Shown: positions 1 to 8,294, numbered from the stretch's first letter. The stretch is DNA of 50,518 bases from Gammaproteobacteria bacterium 42_54_T18 (GCA_002163245.1 MAAL01000167.1:1-50518), one strand, 5' to 3'. The notes: generated by a model not told the origin, from the letters alone. Numbers and translations: made by a program.

Positions 1-10
1 ATTATGTGCC

Positions 11-84
11 AAGGCCTAATTTTCCTTTTGTATTACGTTGTTTGTTCGCACTTGCATTGTAACACTTATCGAGAATTAGGCCTT
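11..84. repeat. Perfect 11-bp inverted repeat around a 52-nt spacer
   Basis: The arms AAGGCCTAATT (11-21) and AATTAGGCCTT (74-84) are exact reverse complements and each contains the palindrome AGGCCT. The second arm is followed on the plus strand by a run of six T (83-88), so the pair could fold as a long-loop terminator for a plus-strand gene lying before the window. It sits immediately after the stop codon of the CHASE3 gene, so it could also be the scar of a recombination or insertion event that removed that gene's 3' end. The sequence does not decide between these. Confidence 0.5.
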
Positions 85-86
85 TT

Positions 87-1346
87 TTATGTCAAACTGT
101 GGGACAGCAGTGATTCTACGTGTTCTATTTTGTCGAGTACTATTGCCTTGTCATAAGCGTTATTAGAAACACTCTCAAGTACAGAAATACTCTTATTGAA
201 CTCTATTTTTCCAGTATTAAATGGGTTTAAGAAGCTTTCTTCTCCCGTGATTAAAAAACCACGCTGGCCAGCTTCTTGATCAATCAGTGATTTCGCGAGG
301 GATAACACCAGTAATTGTGCGGATTCATTTTGAGAATTGACGTAAATTGTATTCAGTCGACTGAACGTGACACGTAGCTCATCAAGAATTGTTTTTCCCG
401 TACCTTTCGACAATAACGAGCTCAGTTGGTAAAATCTTGCCTCTGCCTCTGCCTCTGCCTCTGCCGATTCAGCCCCCATTGCTTGTCGACGGATCGCTAT
501 CTCAGGATTAGCCGCTTTCACAAGCCAGCTATTGGCTAAACGCTTAACCTTTTCAATAAGGTTTTGTACTTTTTCTCTGTCGGGTGAATTTAAGACAAGT
601 GATTTCAGTTGGCTCACATGCTTATTAAAGTTGTCTCTGCCCAGTAAATAAGGTTCTAGAAACTGTTCTTCGCCAGTAATTAGAAACCCCCGTTCCCCTG
701 TTTCCTGGTCAACGATGTCTCTTAGAATTGACACCAGTAAATTACTGCCTTGTTGGTTTTTTGCCACAATAAAGGACTTGTCAAGCTCGCTAATAGCTTG
801 ACGAATTTTGTCCAGGATATTTTTTCCAGTTTTCTTTTGAAGCATGGTTTCGATATGATCCAAACTAATATCATTAGATTGAACTTTTCTTCGCTGACTA
901 ATTTCCGGAGCAGCTGCTTGCTCCAACCACGTCTTCGCTTTTAAATTAATGGCATCGACATTTTTTACTTGCTCTGGGTTGTCCTTTACCAAAGTTTTTA
1001 GCTTTAATATTTCAATATCCCATTGCTTTTCAGCGGCAACAAAGGGCTCAAGAAAAATATCTTTTCCGGTAATTAAAAAACCCCGCTCACCGGATTCCAT
1101 ATTGACAATAAGTTTTTGCAGTAAATGTCCCTTGGAAATAACCTCCTGAGTATGGCGAACCCAGCTAGCGGTATCTACTAACGATAGGGTGCTGCGATAG
1201 ACCACGGTGGATACAAATATCATTAATAAAATAGGCAAAGCGAAGCCAGTAACAATTTTTGTGCTGATGCTCAGAGATTTATTTGAACGATTCAAACCCT
1301 TAGGGGGGGCTGACTCTTCGGTAGGGGCATCGATATTTTCAATCAC
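87..1346 (-). CDS. Membrane protein with three CHASE3 sensor repeats and no output domain
   Basis: The 419-residue protein has a cytoplasmic N-terminus, one clear membrane segment at about residues 30-52, and three copies of a CHASE3 extracytoplasmic sensor module. Each copy is marked by a GERGFLITG-type signature (near residues 86, 217 and 361), with helical stretches between. CHASE3 modules normally sense in the periplasm and pass the signal to a histidine kinase, GGDEF or methyl-accepting domain. Here the protein stops inside the last helix of the third repeat with no second membrane segment and no output domain. The start is GTG, with AAGGA only one or two bases upstream; an in-frame stop lies just before it, so no longer start exists. 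A run of four GCCTCT hexamers encodes an Ala-Glu linker between repeats 2 and 3. A 3' truncation is likely, but an intact decoy or regulator protein cannot be excluded. Confidence 0.75.
   Translation of the reverse strand: MIENIDAPTEESAPPKGLNRSNKSLSISTKIVTGFALPILLMIFVSTVVYRSTLSLVDTASWVRHTQEVISKGHLLQKLIVNMESGERGFLITGKDIFLEPFVAAEKQWDIEILKLKTLVKDNPEQVKNVDAINLKAKTWLEQAAAPEISQRRKVQSNDISLDHIETMLQKKTGKNILDKIRQAISELDKSFIVAKNQQGSNLLVSILRDIVDQETGERGFLITGEEQFLEPYLLGRDNFNKHVSQLKSLVLNSPDREKVQNLIEKVKRLANSWLVKAANPEIAIRRQAMGAESAEAEAEAEARFYQLSSLLSKGTGKTILDELRVTFSRLNTIYVNSQNESAQLLVLSLAKSLIDQEAGQRGFLITGEESFLNPFNTGKIEFNKSISVLESVSNNAYDKAIVLDKIEHVESLLSHSLT
439..465. repeat. Hexanucleotide tandem repeat (GCCTCT x4) inside the CHASE3 gene
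   Basis: Four exact copies of GCCTCT (439-462) followed by GCC. On the coding strand they encode alternating Ala and Glu in the linker between CHASE3 repeats 2 and 3. The unit is six bases, so slippage would lengthen or shorten the linker by two residues without changing frame. Confidence 0.85.
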
Positions 1347-1523
1347 GTCCTTGGATACTCAGGTTGTTGCCATGGAATCTATCTTTGTTGTTAGATAGGT
1401 CATTAATACAGCGATATACCTTTAAAGTATCGACCACTAAACATGTGGATCAAGTGTCTTTTTATGTTGTTTTGAGCTAACGCTTAACGGTGATATAACG
1501 ATCTATTGCTAATAGTTAGAAAT

Positions 1524-1551
1524 GTACGATTAAATTCAGTAAAAATCGTAC
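1524..1551 (-). terminator. Hairpin, possible terminator
   Basis: GTACGATT (1524-1531) and AATCGTAC (1544-1551) form an 8-bp perfect stem with a 12-nt loop. It lies about 110 bp past the DUF445 stop. There is no clean U-tract on either strand, so it may equally be an operator or mRNA structure. Confidence 0.35.
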
Positions 1552-1623
1552 CCAGGAGGACTGAAGAAGAATTTAGGTGTTGTGACATGGTTTTTAGGGA
1601 GGGAGTTCTCTGATCTGTAATTG

Positions 1624-1653
1624 TGAGCCTATAGCATCCATGCTTTGGGCTCA
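1624..1653 (-). terminator. Two-part hairpin just downstream of the DUF445 gene
   Basis: TGAGCC (1624-1629) pairs with GGCTCA (1648-1653), and AGCAT (1633-1637) pairs with ATGCT (1640-1644), separated by a 3-by-3 internal loop. It starts 8 bp after the DUF445 stop codon, a typical position for a transcript 3' end, but lacks the U-run of a standard intrinsic terminator. Confidence 0.4.
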
Positions 1654-1661
1654 ATTGATGT

Positions 1662-2873
1662 TTACAGTGTTCCGCCAAACATCAATACTAGCTGTCCCCA
1701 GCCAACAAAAAATCCAATGACACAACCGAGTGCTACCAATTGCCATTCGTCTTCCTCAAAGGCTGGACGTAACATGGCTTCAAACTGTTCTGGTGTTAGC
1801 TCCGTCATCTTTGATCGTAGCGTTGTATTGATATCCATTGCTTCTTCAGTGTAATCATGAATTAAATGCATTGCACTGGGTAGCTGTTCCATGATTTTTG
1901 CAACGGCTTGATTTTTTATTTCGATGTATCGTTTTGTGCCAATGGCCAGTGTGATAAAAGGCTTGGTATATCCAACCTGTTCATCCATCGTGCGTTTGAC
2001 ATTTTTTTGAATAAGGTCAAAAAGTTTGTCGGACGAGGGGCCTTTTAAAATAGCATTAACAATGTTTTCAGGGTTTAGGATTTCTTGTGCGATGAGCAAT
2101 CCAAAATCAACAGCAACTTCATCCTGGCGTTTAATAAACAGCCCGTGAATGGTGAAGGGACCAATCTTAATGGGATGCTTTGGGGAAAATATCATGTTGA
2201 TTGCCAACCAATTGGTTGCACCACCGACAAGAATTCCAATGAGAGGTAAAATCCACGCTTCTTGGTAAAACATCCAAAGTACCATTTGAACGCAGCCAAA
2301 CAAAAATCCGAACCAAAGCCCAGAGTTTTGTACAAATGCAAATTCTTTGGCGCCAATTTCTTCGAAGAGCTTAACAAGCATGCTGCGATCTTTTAAAAAC
2401 GCATCCATCACCATGGCTTTTAAATCAAACACATCGGTAATGTTGTGTTGAATATCTTCCATCATTGCTGCAACAATCTCTGGCGCTTCATCTTTTGCAC
2501 GTTTATAAATGCGGTCTTTGATTTTTACCGGAAGTGCTTCCCAGATGCGGGGGGCTTGCGCTGTCATCAATTCATCGGTGATTTCTTGAATCATGCCCAG
2601 CATTACAGGTTGCAGTTCTTTGGTGATCTGCTCTGGGTCGATACGATCAAAGATATCTTCAACCTTGATCAAGTGGGTGGTCATAAGGTCCACTTGAATA
2701 CCAGCAATGTGTGGTGCTCTGCGTGGCACTACTCCTTGCCATCCCAGGTAGGGTGCTTTAATGCCAACAAAATTGATGGGGTAACACATCATTTTTATGC
2801 AAACCCAGTTTGTGCAGTATCCTACTGTTGCACAAATAATGGGCATCGATAAATATAGCCAGATATCATCCAT
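1662..2873 (-). CDS. DUF445 family membrane protein
   Basis: This 403-residue inner-membrane protein belongs to DUF445 (YheB/YjiN group). The family signature is present: a first membrane helix with GYCTNWVCIKMM (residues 18-29), then the GWQGVVPRR motif (about 44-52), a long amphipathic helical region, a second membrane block (about 189-230) containing GGATNWLAINMIF, and a final C-terminal helix. The N-terminal and central TNW motifs look like an internal duplication typical of the family. No biochemical function is established for DUF445. It follows the SDR gene by 131 bp on the same strand, so co-transcription with the CoA genes is possible but not assured. Confidence 0.85.
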   Translation of the reverse strand: MDDIWLYLSMPIICATVGYCTNWVCIKMMCYPINFVGIKAPYLGWQGVVPRRAPHIAGIQVDLMTTHLIKVEDIFDRIDPEQITKELQPVMLGMIQEITDELMTAQAPRIWEALPVKIKDRIYKRAKDEAPEIVAAMMEDIQHNITDVFDLKAMVMDAFLKDRSMLVKLFEEIGAKEFAFVQNSGLWFGFLFGCVQMVLWMFYQEAWILPLIGILVGGATNWLAINMIFSPKHPIKIGPFTIHGLFIKRQDEVAVDFGLLIAQEILNPENIVNAILKGPSSDKLFDLIQKNVKRTMDEQVGYTKPFITLAIGTKRYIEIKNQAVAKIMEQLPSAMHLIHDYTEEAMDINTTLRSKMTELTPEQFEAMLRPAFEEDEWQLVALGCVIGFFVGWGQLVLMFGGTL

Positions 2874-3004
2874 TGGAATGCCTCATGCACATAATACTTA
2901 AATCCGGTCGTATTAACTTCGACAGTGGAGCTATGTTGTCGTATAGCGGTATTGTTGATGGAATAGTTTTGTTGGTGGAGCAGTGTAGTGAAAAGAGTTG
3001 CGAG

Positions 3005-3769
3005 TTAGAAGAACATTCCGCCATTCACTTCAATCACGTCTCCCGACATATAATCATTTTCTAGAATGAATTGAATTGTTTGAGCAATATTATCCGCATC
3101 ACCGATTCGACCAAGAGGCACCATTTTAGCTAAGTTATCCAAAGCGTCATTGGGCATGGAGCGTAACATGTCGGTCTCTATGGTGCCGGGAGCGATGGCC
3201 ATGGATCGAATGTTGAATTTGGCCAATTCTTTTGACCATACTCTGCTCATTGCAACAATACCTGCTTTTGCTGCGGAGTAATTTGTTTGTCCAAAATTGC
3301 CATGGTAGGCACCAGAAGACATGCTGATAATGCAGCCTTCTTGAATATTTTGTTCCACCATATGAGTGGCGGCTTCTCGGGTGCATAAAAATGCCCCTTT
3401 CATATGAACATCAACAACAAGGCTGTATTGCTCGGCAGACATTTTTTTAATGACCTTGCCGTCTTTAACTTTAATCAGCATGCCGTCGCGTAAGATTCCC
3501 GCGTTATTGACGAGACCGTGCAAGGCACCAAAGTCTTTTACAATACTTTCAAAAGTACTTTCGACAACGGCTTCATCAGCAACGTTGCATTTGTAGCCGC
3601 GTGCTTCAGATCCAGCATTATTCACGAGCGCAATGGTTTCTTCCATTGCAGCTTCATCTAAGTCGATTAACGCAAGTTTGGCACCCTGTTGTGCTAAGCG
3701 AAGCGCTGTTGCTCGGCCAATGCCCTTGCCGCCACCGGTGATTACGATGACTTTATTTTGTATCTTCAT
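3005..3769 (-). CDS. Short-chain dehydrogenase/reductase (FabG or 3-hydroxyacyl-CoA dehydrogenase type)
   Basis: The 254-residue protein is a classical SDR. It has the nucleotide-binding motif GGGKGIG (12-18), the NNAG motif (88-91), catalytic Ser151, and the YSAAK pair Tyr164/Lys168. An acidic residue at the end of the second strand (LIDLD, Asp36) argues for NAD(H) rather than NADP(H). That fits an oxidative step on a 3-hydroxyacyl-CoA better than fatty-acid synthesis. The gene sits 36 bp after the thiolase gene and downstream of an enoyl-CoA hydratase-like gene. Together they would supply hydration, oxidation and thiolysis steps of a beta-oxidation-like cycle. The substrate is not visible from the sequence. 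Confidence 0.85.
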   Translation of the reverse strand: MKIQNKVIVITGGGKGIGRATALRLAQQGAKLALIDLDEAAMEETIALVNNAGSEARGYKCNVADEAVVESTFESIVKDFGALHGLVNNAGILRDGMLIKVKDGKVIKKMSAEQYSLVVDVHMKGAFLCTREAATHMVEQNIQEGCIISMSSGAYHGNFGQTNYSAAKAGIVAMSRVWSKELAKFNIRSMAIAPGTIETDMLRSMPNDALDNLAKMVPLGRIGDADNIAQTIQFILENDYMSGDVIEVNGGMFF

Positions 3770-3805
3770 TCATGTTTCCTAGGGCTAAGTGCCTAATATG
3801 TGCCG

Positions 3806-5044
3806 TTAGCGAGTAAACAGGGCGATATGGGCAGAGGCTTCTTCAACGCCCCAAAAACCGCCGACATTACACTGAAGTGCAACCTTGGCACCTTCTACTT
3901 GGCGCGCGCCGGCCTCGTTTCTAAGCTGTTGAATCAGGTCGTGGATTTGTGCAAGGCCTGTTGCTGCGATGGGGTGTCCTCGGGATTCTAAGCCGCCAGA
4001 CGTATTCACCGGCACCTTGCCACCAATACTTGTTTCACCTTGCTCTGCAAAAATGCCACCTTCACCAAGAGGACATAAATCTAAACATTCTACTTCGATC
4101 AACTCACCCACGGCAGTAGCGTCATGTAGTTCAACAACATCAACATCGTTGGCACCGATGCCAGCTTGTTCGTAAAGTTTTTTGGAGAGTCGCGTTACTA
4201 TGTGATTATCAAAATCATTGAGTGCTCGTTCAACCCCTGAGCCTACGACGCTGCCCGCAACACGAATAGCACGAGATTTGTCGATGCCATATTTGTTAAG
4301 TGCATCTTCGGTACATACGATTGTAGCTGCAGCACCATCACTAATGGGTGCGCACATAGGTAATGTCAGAGGATAAGTAATTGGGGGGGCTCCCATTACG
4401 TCATCTACGGAATAGGGTACTCGAAATTGTGCATTTGGATTGTGTACGGAGTGCTGGTGATTTTTGGCGCAGATAGCCGCGACTTGTTGTTGGGTAACGC
4501 CGAACTCTTTAACATGATTAAAGAATTCACCTTTGTAGACATCCATAAAAGGACTGTAAGGTTTGGTCGACGTAGTGCCTTCCGGGGCTTCAAATCCTTG
4601 CCACATATCGTTGATAGCATTCATCTGCCATTCGGTGCGCGATACATCCCAAGCGCTAGAAAAGGCGTTAAACATTTTATCTTTATCGGTGCTGACCATT
4701 TTTTCTGCGCCCACTGCTAGCGCGATATCAGCCTGACCGGATAACAAACTACGAACAGCAAGGTTAAACCCCATGCTGCCACTGGCACAACCACTCTCTA
4801 AGTTAAAGATGGGTATACCTTGAAAACCTTGCTCAAGCAAAATGGCATGGCCGCGGATCATGTGCTGGCCGTCCATGTAACCTTGTACGCAGTTGCCATA
4901 ATAGGCTTCTTGAATGTGTTGGCGCTCTACACCTGCATCCATCAATGCATCATTGACTGCATTGGCTACCAGTTGCTTGATGGTTTTGTCCATGTGACGC
5001 CCAAAAGGGGTCATTCCAACACCAACAACATAAATGTTTGGCAT
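3806..5044 (-). CDS. Thiolase family acyl-CoA acyltransferase, SCP2/SCP-x type
   Basis: The 412-residue enzyme shows the thiolase nucleophile Cys86 in NLESGCASGS, the SCP2-thiolase-type HDAT motif at His307, the GHPIAATG loop with His357, and a late Cys392 in QCNVGG. The expected reaction is CoA-dependent cleavage of a 3-ketoacyl-CoA. SCP2-type thiolases often act on branched or sterol-derived side chains rather than straight fatty acids; that is family knowledge, not proof here. It starts 11 bp after the hydratase-like gene and is followed by the SDR gene, so the three are probably one operon. An AAGGAGA ribosome site precedes the ATG. Confidence 0.85.
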   Translation of the reverse strand: MPNIYVVGVGMTPFGRHMDKTIKQLVANAVNDALMDAGVERQHIQEAYYGNCVQGYMDGQHMIRGHAILLEQGFQGIPIFNLESGCASGSMGFNLAVRSLLSGQADIALAVGAEKMVSTDKDKMFNAFSSAWDVSRTEWQMNAINDMWQGFEAPEGTTSTKPYSPFMDVYKGEFFNHVKEFGVTQQQVAAICAKNHQHSVHNPNAQFRVPYSVDDVMGAPPITYPLTLPMCAPISDGAAATIVCTEDALNKYGIDKSRAIRVAGSVVGSGVERALNDFDNHIVTRLSKKLYEQAGIGANDVDVVELHDATAVGELIEVECLDLCPLGEGGIFAEQGETSIGGKVPVNTSGGLESRGHPIAATGLAQIHDLIQQLRNEAGARQVEGAKVALQCNVGGFWGVEEASAHIALFTR

Positions 5045-5055
5045 GATGTATCTCC

Positions 5056-5835
5056 TTAATAACCTTTAAAGACAGGTTTACGCTTTTCTAAAAATGCGTG
5101 TATACCTTCGTTATAATCGTATGAGCGGAACTGATCCCGAGATGCTAGGCGCTCATCTCTTAACGAATCGGCAACACTTTTGTCTAGGGATTCATTCGCA
5201 ACACGTTTGGTGCGAGCAATGCCAATGGGGCTTTTTTCTGCTATTCGGTTTGCAACAGCGGTTATAGTCGGGCGAAGCTGATCTTCAGTAATTACTTCAT
5301 TGATAAGGCCATACTGTGCGAGCATGCTAGCCGGTACAAAGTCGCCGGTAAATAACAGATATTTTGCAATTGGTAGAGGTAACAAACGAGGCATAATGGC
5401 GGCGCCGCCACCGCCCGGTACAATACCGTAATTGGCGTGGGCATCTCCAATTTTTGCTGTGTCTGTGGCGTAAATTAGGTCGCAACACATCATTAACTCC
5501 ATACCCCCAGCCAGTGCTAGGCCATTAACCGCAGCGATAATGGGTTTGGGGAATGAGCGAACAACGGTAAGCAGGTCAACTATGCGATCAAGGATGTCAG
5601 GTTCGCCGGGGGCATAATCGTTGAGCATGGTTTTCAGATCGGCTCCAGCACAGAACGCGCCGTTTGTGCCACTAATGACAACAACACGAATGCTATCGTC
5701 CTGCTCAATTTCAGCAAGTTTTGTTAGCATGGCGTCTACTAGATCAAAACTAAGGGAGTTCATGGCGTGAGAACGGTTCATTGTGAGCCAAATTAGTGCG
5801 TTTTCTTGCTCGCTTAACAGTACATCTTGCCCCAT
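5056..5835 (-). CDS. Enoyl-CoA hydratase/isomerase family protein
   Basis: A crotonase-fold protein of 259 residues. It has the first oxyanion-hole region GAFCAGADLK (59-68) and the second region ALAGGMELMMCCD (107-119), whose Glu113 matches the first catalytic glutamate of hydratases. At the place of the second catalytic glutamate the sequence is GDAHANYG, with His133, so ordinary hydratase chemistry is doubtful; isomerase, hydrolase or lyase activity is possible. The reading frame is open 32 codons further upstream, but I place the start at the ATG at 5835 because GAGGAAAGG lies just before it and homology begins there. It is the promoter-proximal gene of the CoA operon. Confidence 0.85.
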   Translation of the reverse strand: MGQDVLLSEQENALIWLTMNRSHAMNSLSFDLVDAMLTKLAEIEQDDSIRVVVISGTNGAFCAGADLKTMLNDYAPGEPDILDRIVDLLTVVRSFPKPIIAAVNGLALAGGMELMMCCDLIYATDTAKIGDAHANYGIVPGGGGAAIMPRLLPLPIAKYLLFTGDFVPASMLAQYGLINEVITEDQLRPTITAVANRIAEKSPIGIARTKRVANESLDKSVADSLRDERLASRDQFRSYDYNEGIHAFLEKRKPVFKGY

Positions 5836-5918
5836 GACCTTTCCTCTTGTTATTTGGTTGGCTGAGCCGGATAATGGGCGGCTGTCACACTTTGGTGTAA
5901 AGACATTATATTTTTCGA

Positions 5919-5949
5919 AACAATTATGCAATAAAATTGCATAATTGTT
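5919..5949. promoter_or_regulatory. 31-bp palindrome, candidate operator 1
   Basis: AACAATTATGCAA (5919-5931) and TTGCATAATTGTT (5937-5949) are perfect 13-bp arms around TAAAA. The dyad lies about 85 bp upstream of the hydratase start. Its size and symmetry suit a dimeric repressor such as TetR, GntR or MarR type; no such regulator is encoded nearby. Confidence 0.6.
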
Positions 5950-5957
5950 GTTTATTT

Positions 5958-5987
5958 AACAATTAATTATACTTACAATTAATTGTT
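5958..5987. promoter_or_regulatory. 30-bp palindrome, candidate operator 2
   Basis: AACAATTAATT (5958-5968) and AATTAATTGTT (5977-5987) are perfect 11-bp arms around an 8-bp spacer. The outer ends AACAATTA and TAATTGTT are close to those of the neighbouring palindrome, whose outer ends read AACAATTA and TAATTGTT too, so one protein may bind both. Confidence 0.55.
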
Positions 5988-6161
5988 TGGCTTATAAAAC
6001 CCGTAAGGATGTGGGCTGTAGAGACCAAAAGAATAGTAAATTCAATAAGATAGGTGCTGTGTATGCCTGTCGGGAATAACATAAAATGCTGAAGAGTGGG
6101 GTGACAAACCTCACGAACAGTGATAAAAAGCGTCGAATAAGAATAATTGAAAGGAAATCTC

Positions 6162-7181
6162 ATGGGGATTAATAAGCAATTGGTTGCAGTAGCAACACTT
6201 CTATTTTCACTTCTTTCTGGTGGTTGCGCGCAGCATACGATGCGTGATGTAGCTGCCTCAGGCATGGTTGGTTTTAGTAATGACTATGCTAGTCCTTGGT
6301 TTTTAGCTTCTGAAGATACAGATGTTATGTGTGGCATGGGTGAAGGCCTATCTGCAATGACGTATCCCATGGGCCCCAATGCAGACCAACTTGTTCCTAT
6401 GTTAAGCCTTGCTTCTGGCATGTGTGCCGATGAAAGAAGCAAAGAAGCTGAACTTCTTTATATCCGCGCGATGAGAAAAAACGATATTGAAGCTGCACAA
6501 GACGCGCGTACTCTGCAAAAGCGTTGGTTGGCGCTGGCGGCAAAACGCCAATACTTCGGTTACCAAGCAGGTGTTCGTGCCTGGGGTGAACCTGGAGGCG
6601 CATGTCCTGCGCTAGCAGATCGTAATGAGCAAATGAGTTACCTAATGGGATTATTGTTAGGTGTTCAAGCTTTCCAATCTGATTTTGCTGTTGGCGGTGC
6701 TGCTGGTGTACCTTCTGATGTTGTTGCCAAGGTAATGAGTGGTATTACGTGCTTAGAGAGTGATGATTTTTGGGGATTGCCCGATGCTGTTTCCTCAATG
6801 ATGGACATCATGCTGGCAGGCGCTGGCGGTGATGAAGTTGCATTAGATGTTGGTTACGCAAAAATTGCCCGAGCCTCTGCTGTTGGTGAACGTCAAGGTG
6901 TTCGAATGGTCCAAGCCTTAGAAGTTGCGTTGTATTTAATGCAAGGTAAAGCGGATAGAGCCAAGCAAACTATTAGAGATCACGTGGCAAGTAAAATTGA
7001 AGTTCCGGCTAATCCTGAATACAAATTAATGGATGAGATGGCAACTCGTACGATTTTATTGCTTTCTGACAAGATGTGGACGGAAGCAACAGGGCAACGA
7101 ACGCCTTACGGAAAACTAGGAACGTTCTGGGATGACAAAGTGTCTTTAGAAGGCGCTTTAGATATAGACGATTTGCTTTAA
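6162..7181 (+). CDS. TRAP-associated TatT-like lipoprotein
   Basis: A 339-residue exported protein. Residues 7-21 are a hydrophobic signal and LLSGGC places a lipid-attachment cysteine at position 22, with a slightly non-standard lipobox. The rest is alpha-helical and alanine-rich, with paired-helix segments, as expected of TatT, the TPR-type lipoprotein of TPAT/TRAP systems known from Treponema. Its place directly before a solute-binding protein and a TRAP permease supports that call. TatT trimers are thought to pass hydrophobic ligand to the binding protein. I choose the ATG at 6162, which has AAGGAAA five bases upstream, over the TTG 15 bases earlier. Confidence 0.7.
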   Translation: MGINKQLVAVATLLFSLLSGGCAQHTMRDVAASGMVGFSNDYASPWFLASEDTDVMCGMGEGLSAMTYPMGPNADQLVPMLSLASGMCADERSKEAELLYIRAMRKNDIEAAQDARTLQKRWLALAAKRQYFGYQAGVRAWGEPGGACPALADRNEQMSYLMGLLLGVQAFQSDFAVGGAAGVPSDVVAKVMSGITCLESDDFWGLPDAVSSMMDIMLAGAGGDEVALDVGYAKIARASAVGERQGVRMVQALEVALYLMQGKADRAKQTIRDHVASKIEVPANPEYKLMDEMATRTILLLSDKMWTEATGQRTPYGKLGTFWDDKVSLEGALDIDDLL

Positions 7182-7260
7182 TGAAGTAAGTGCGTTGAAT
7201 TGACGGAATAATTGACGCGTTTGCTTTGTTGGAGACGCAAATAATAAAAGGGTAATAATA

Positions 7261-8283
7261 ATGAAAATAATGTCAAAAGCGAAAAAAGCGCTTATTGGTT
7301 TAGCAGTAGGTGTAGTTCTTTCTAGTGGTGCGCAAGCGGCTAATCTTAAGCCGTTAACAATGTGTGCATTTATGATGATGGGAGAGGGTGGCCCTGAACA
7401 TCAAATGTTGTTGGATTATCAAGCCGCGGCTTTAAACTGGGGTGTTAAGTTAGAACTTAAGCCTTACATGAACGAAAAGATTGTTACCGAAGAATTAAAG
7501 GCAGGTGAGTGTGATGTTGCTAACATGACCGGCATGCAAGCTCGTAGCTTTAATAAGTTTACAGGTACATTGGATTCGCCTGGTGCAATACCAACATACG
7601 ATCATTTAAAAATCGTATTAAATACATTAGCGAAACCTAAAGCCGCTAAGTATATGAAAGAAGGTGAGTACGAGGTTGTTGGGATTCAGTCGGGTGGTGC
7701 AATCTTTTTGTTCACCAATGATCGCAAAATCCAAAGCATGGGTGATCTTGCCGGTAAGAAAATGGGCGTGTTAGAAAGTATGCCTGAAATGCGCCAAATG
7801 GTTGCAGATATGGGAATGACTCCAGTGTCTTCAACAGTAACCAATATTTTTCAGAAGTTTAATAACGGAGTTATCGATGTGACCGGTGGCCCTGCTATCG
7901 TTTATGACATGATGGAGCTGTATAAAGGATTGGAGCCAGACGGTGGTATTTTAGCTGCACCGTTGGTTCAGGCGAATTTACAATTCATTGGTCGAGCAGA
8001 CAAGATGCCTGAAGGTTTTGCTCAGAAATCTCGTGAGTACTTTGCGTCAAACTTTGATGCAAGCATGAAGCTGATTAAAACTGCAGAAGAGAATATTCCT
8101 GAGAAATGGTGGATTCCTATTCCTGAAGGTAGAGAAGGTGAGTTGCACGCGCAAACACGTCGTGTTCGTTTGGCCTTTAAAGAGATGGGTGTTTATGACG
8201 GAAAAATGCTGACGCTATTGCGTAAGATTCGTTGCAAGCAAGAGCCTTCGCGTCCAGAGTGTACCGCTAAAGACGCAGAGTAA
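7261..8283 (+). CDS. Periplasmic solute-binding protein, DUF6091 / TRAP P-subunit-like
   Basis: The 340-residue protein has a signal peptide of about 26 residues ending in AQA, then a two-lobed binding-protein domain. Readable landmarks are KPLTMCAFMMMGEGGPEH near the mature start, AGECDVANMTGMQAR (about 81-95), and a long C-terminal helical part with WWIPIPEGREGELH. I recognise it as the DUF6091 putative solute-binding family, which accompanies TRAP permeases. It would capture an organic acid in the periplasm and hand it to the permease encoded next. A clear AAAGGG ribosome site precedes the ATG. Four cysteines, including two near the C-terminus, may form disulfides. Confidence 0.8.
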   Translation: MKIMSKAKKALIGLAVGVVLSSGAQAANLKPLTMCAFMMMGEGGPEHQMLLDYQAAALNWGVKLELKPYMNEKIVTEELKAGECDVANMTGMQARSFNKFTGTLDSPGAIPTYDHLKIVLNTLAKPKAAKYMKEGEYEVVGIQSGGAIFLFTNDRKIQSMGDLAGKKMGVLESMPEMRQMVADMGMTPVSSTVTNIFQKFNNGVIDVTGGPAIVYDMMELYKGLEPDGGILAAPLVQANLQFIGRADKMPEGFAQKSREYFASNFDASMKLIKTAEENIPEKWWIPIPEGREGELHAQTRRVRLAFKEMGVYDGKMLTLLRKIRCKQEPSRPECTAKDAE

Positions 8284-8294
8284 CGAGCTGGTTG

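Larger units (their letters stand above)
1347..1661. other. Intergenic region of about 315 bp with two hairpins
   Basis: No convincing gene. The region lies downstream of the DUF445 gene and upstream of the CHASE3 gene, both on the minus strand. It contains two hairpin-forming sequences, annotated separately at 1524-1551 and 1624-1653. A purine-rich AGGAGG at 1554-1560 has no suitable start codon behind it. The promoter of the CHASE3 gene must lie here, but I see no strong -35/-10 pair. Confidence 0.5.
5836..6161. promoter_or_regulatory. Divergent control region between the CoA operon and the TRAP operon
   Basis: About 326 bp with no gene. It must hold the promoters for the minus-strand hydratase operon and the plus-strand TatT/TRAP operon. 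It contains two large palindromes (5919-5949 and 5958-5987) and is locally very AT-rich around them. The closeness of the palindromes to the CoA operon start suggests they act mainly on that operon, but both directions are possible. Confidence 0.6.

Noticed and set aside
87-1346. A histidine kinase with a frameshift
   Set aside because: The 86 bases left in the window after the stop show no kinase or HAMP coding in any frame, so a frameshift cannot be shown.
1484-1678. 64-codon minus-strand ORF overlapping the end of the DUF445 gene
   Set aside because: It overlaps the DUF445 3' end in another frame, has no ribosome site, and its composition is low in structure; the hairpins in this gap explain the region better.
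5963-6265. 100-codon minus-strand ORF across the divergent control region
   Set aside because: It runs through the TatT signal region antisense and over a palindrome, has no ribosome site and no domain.
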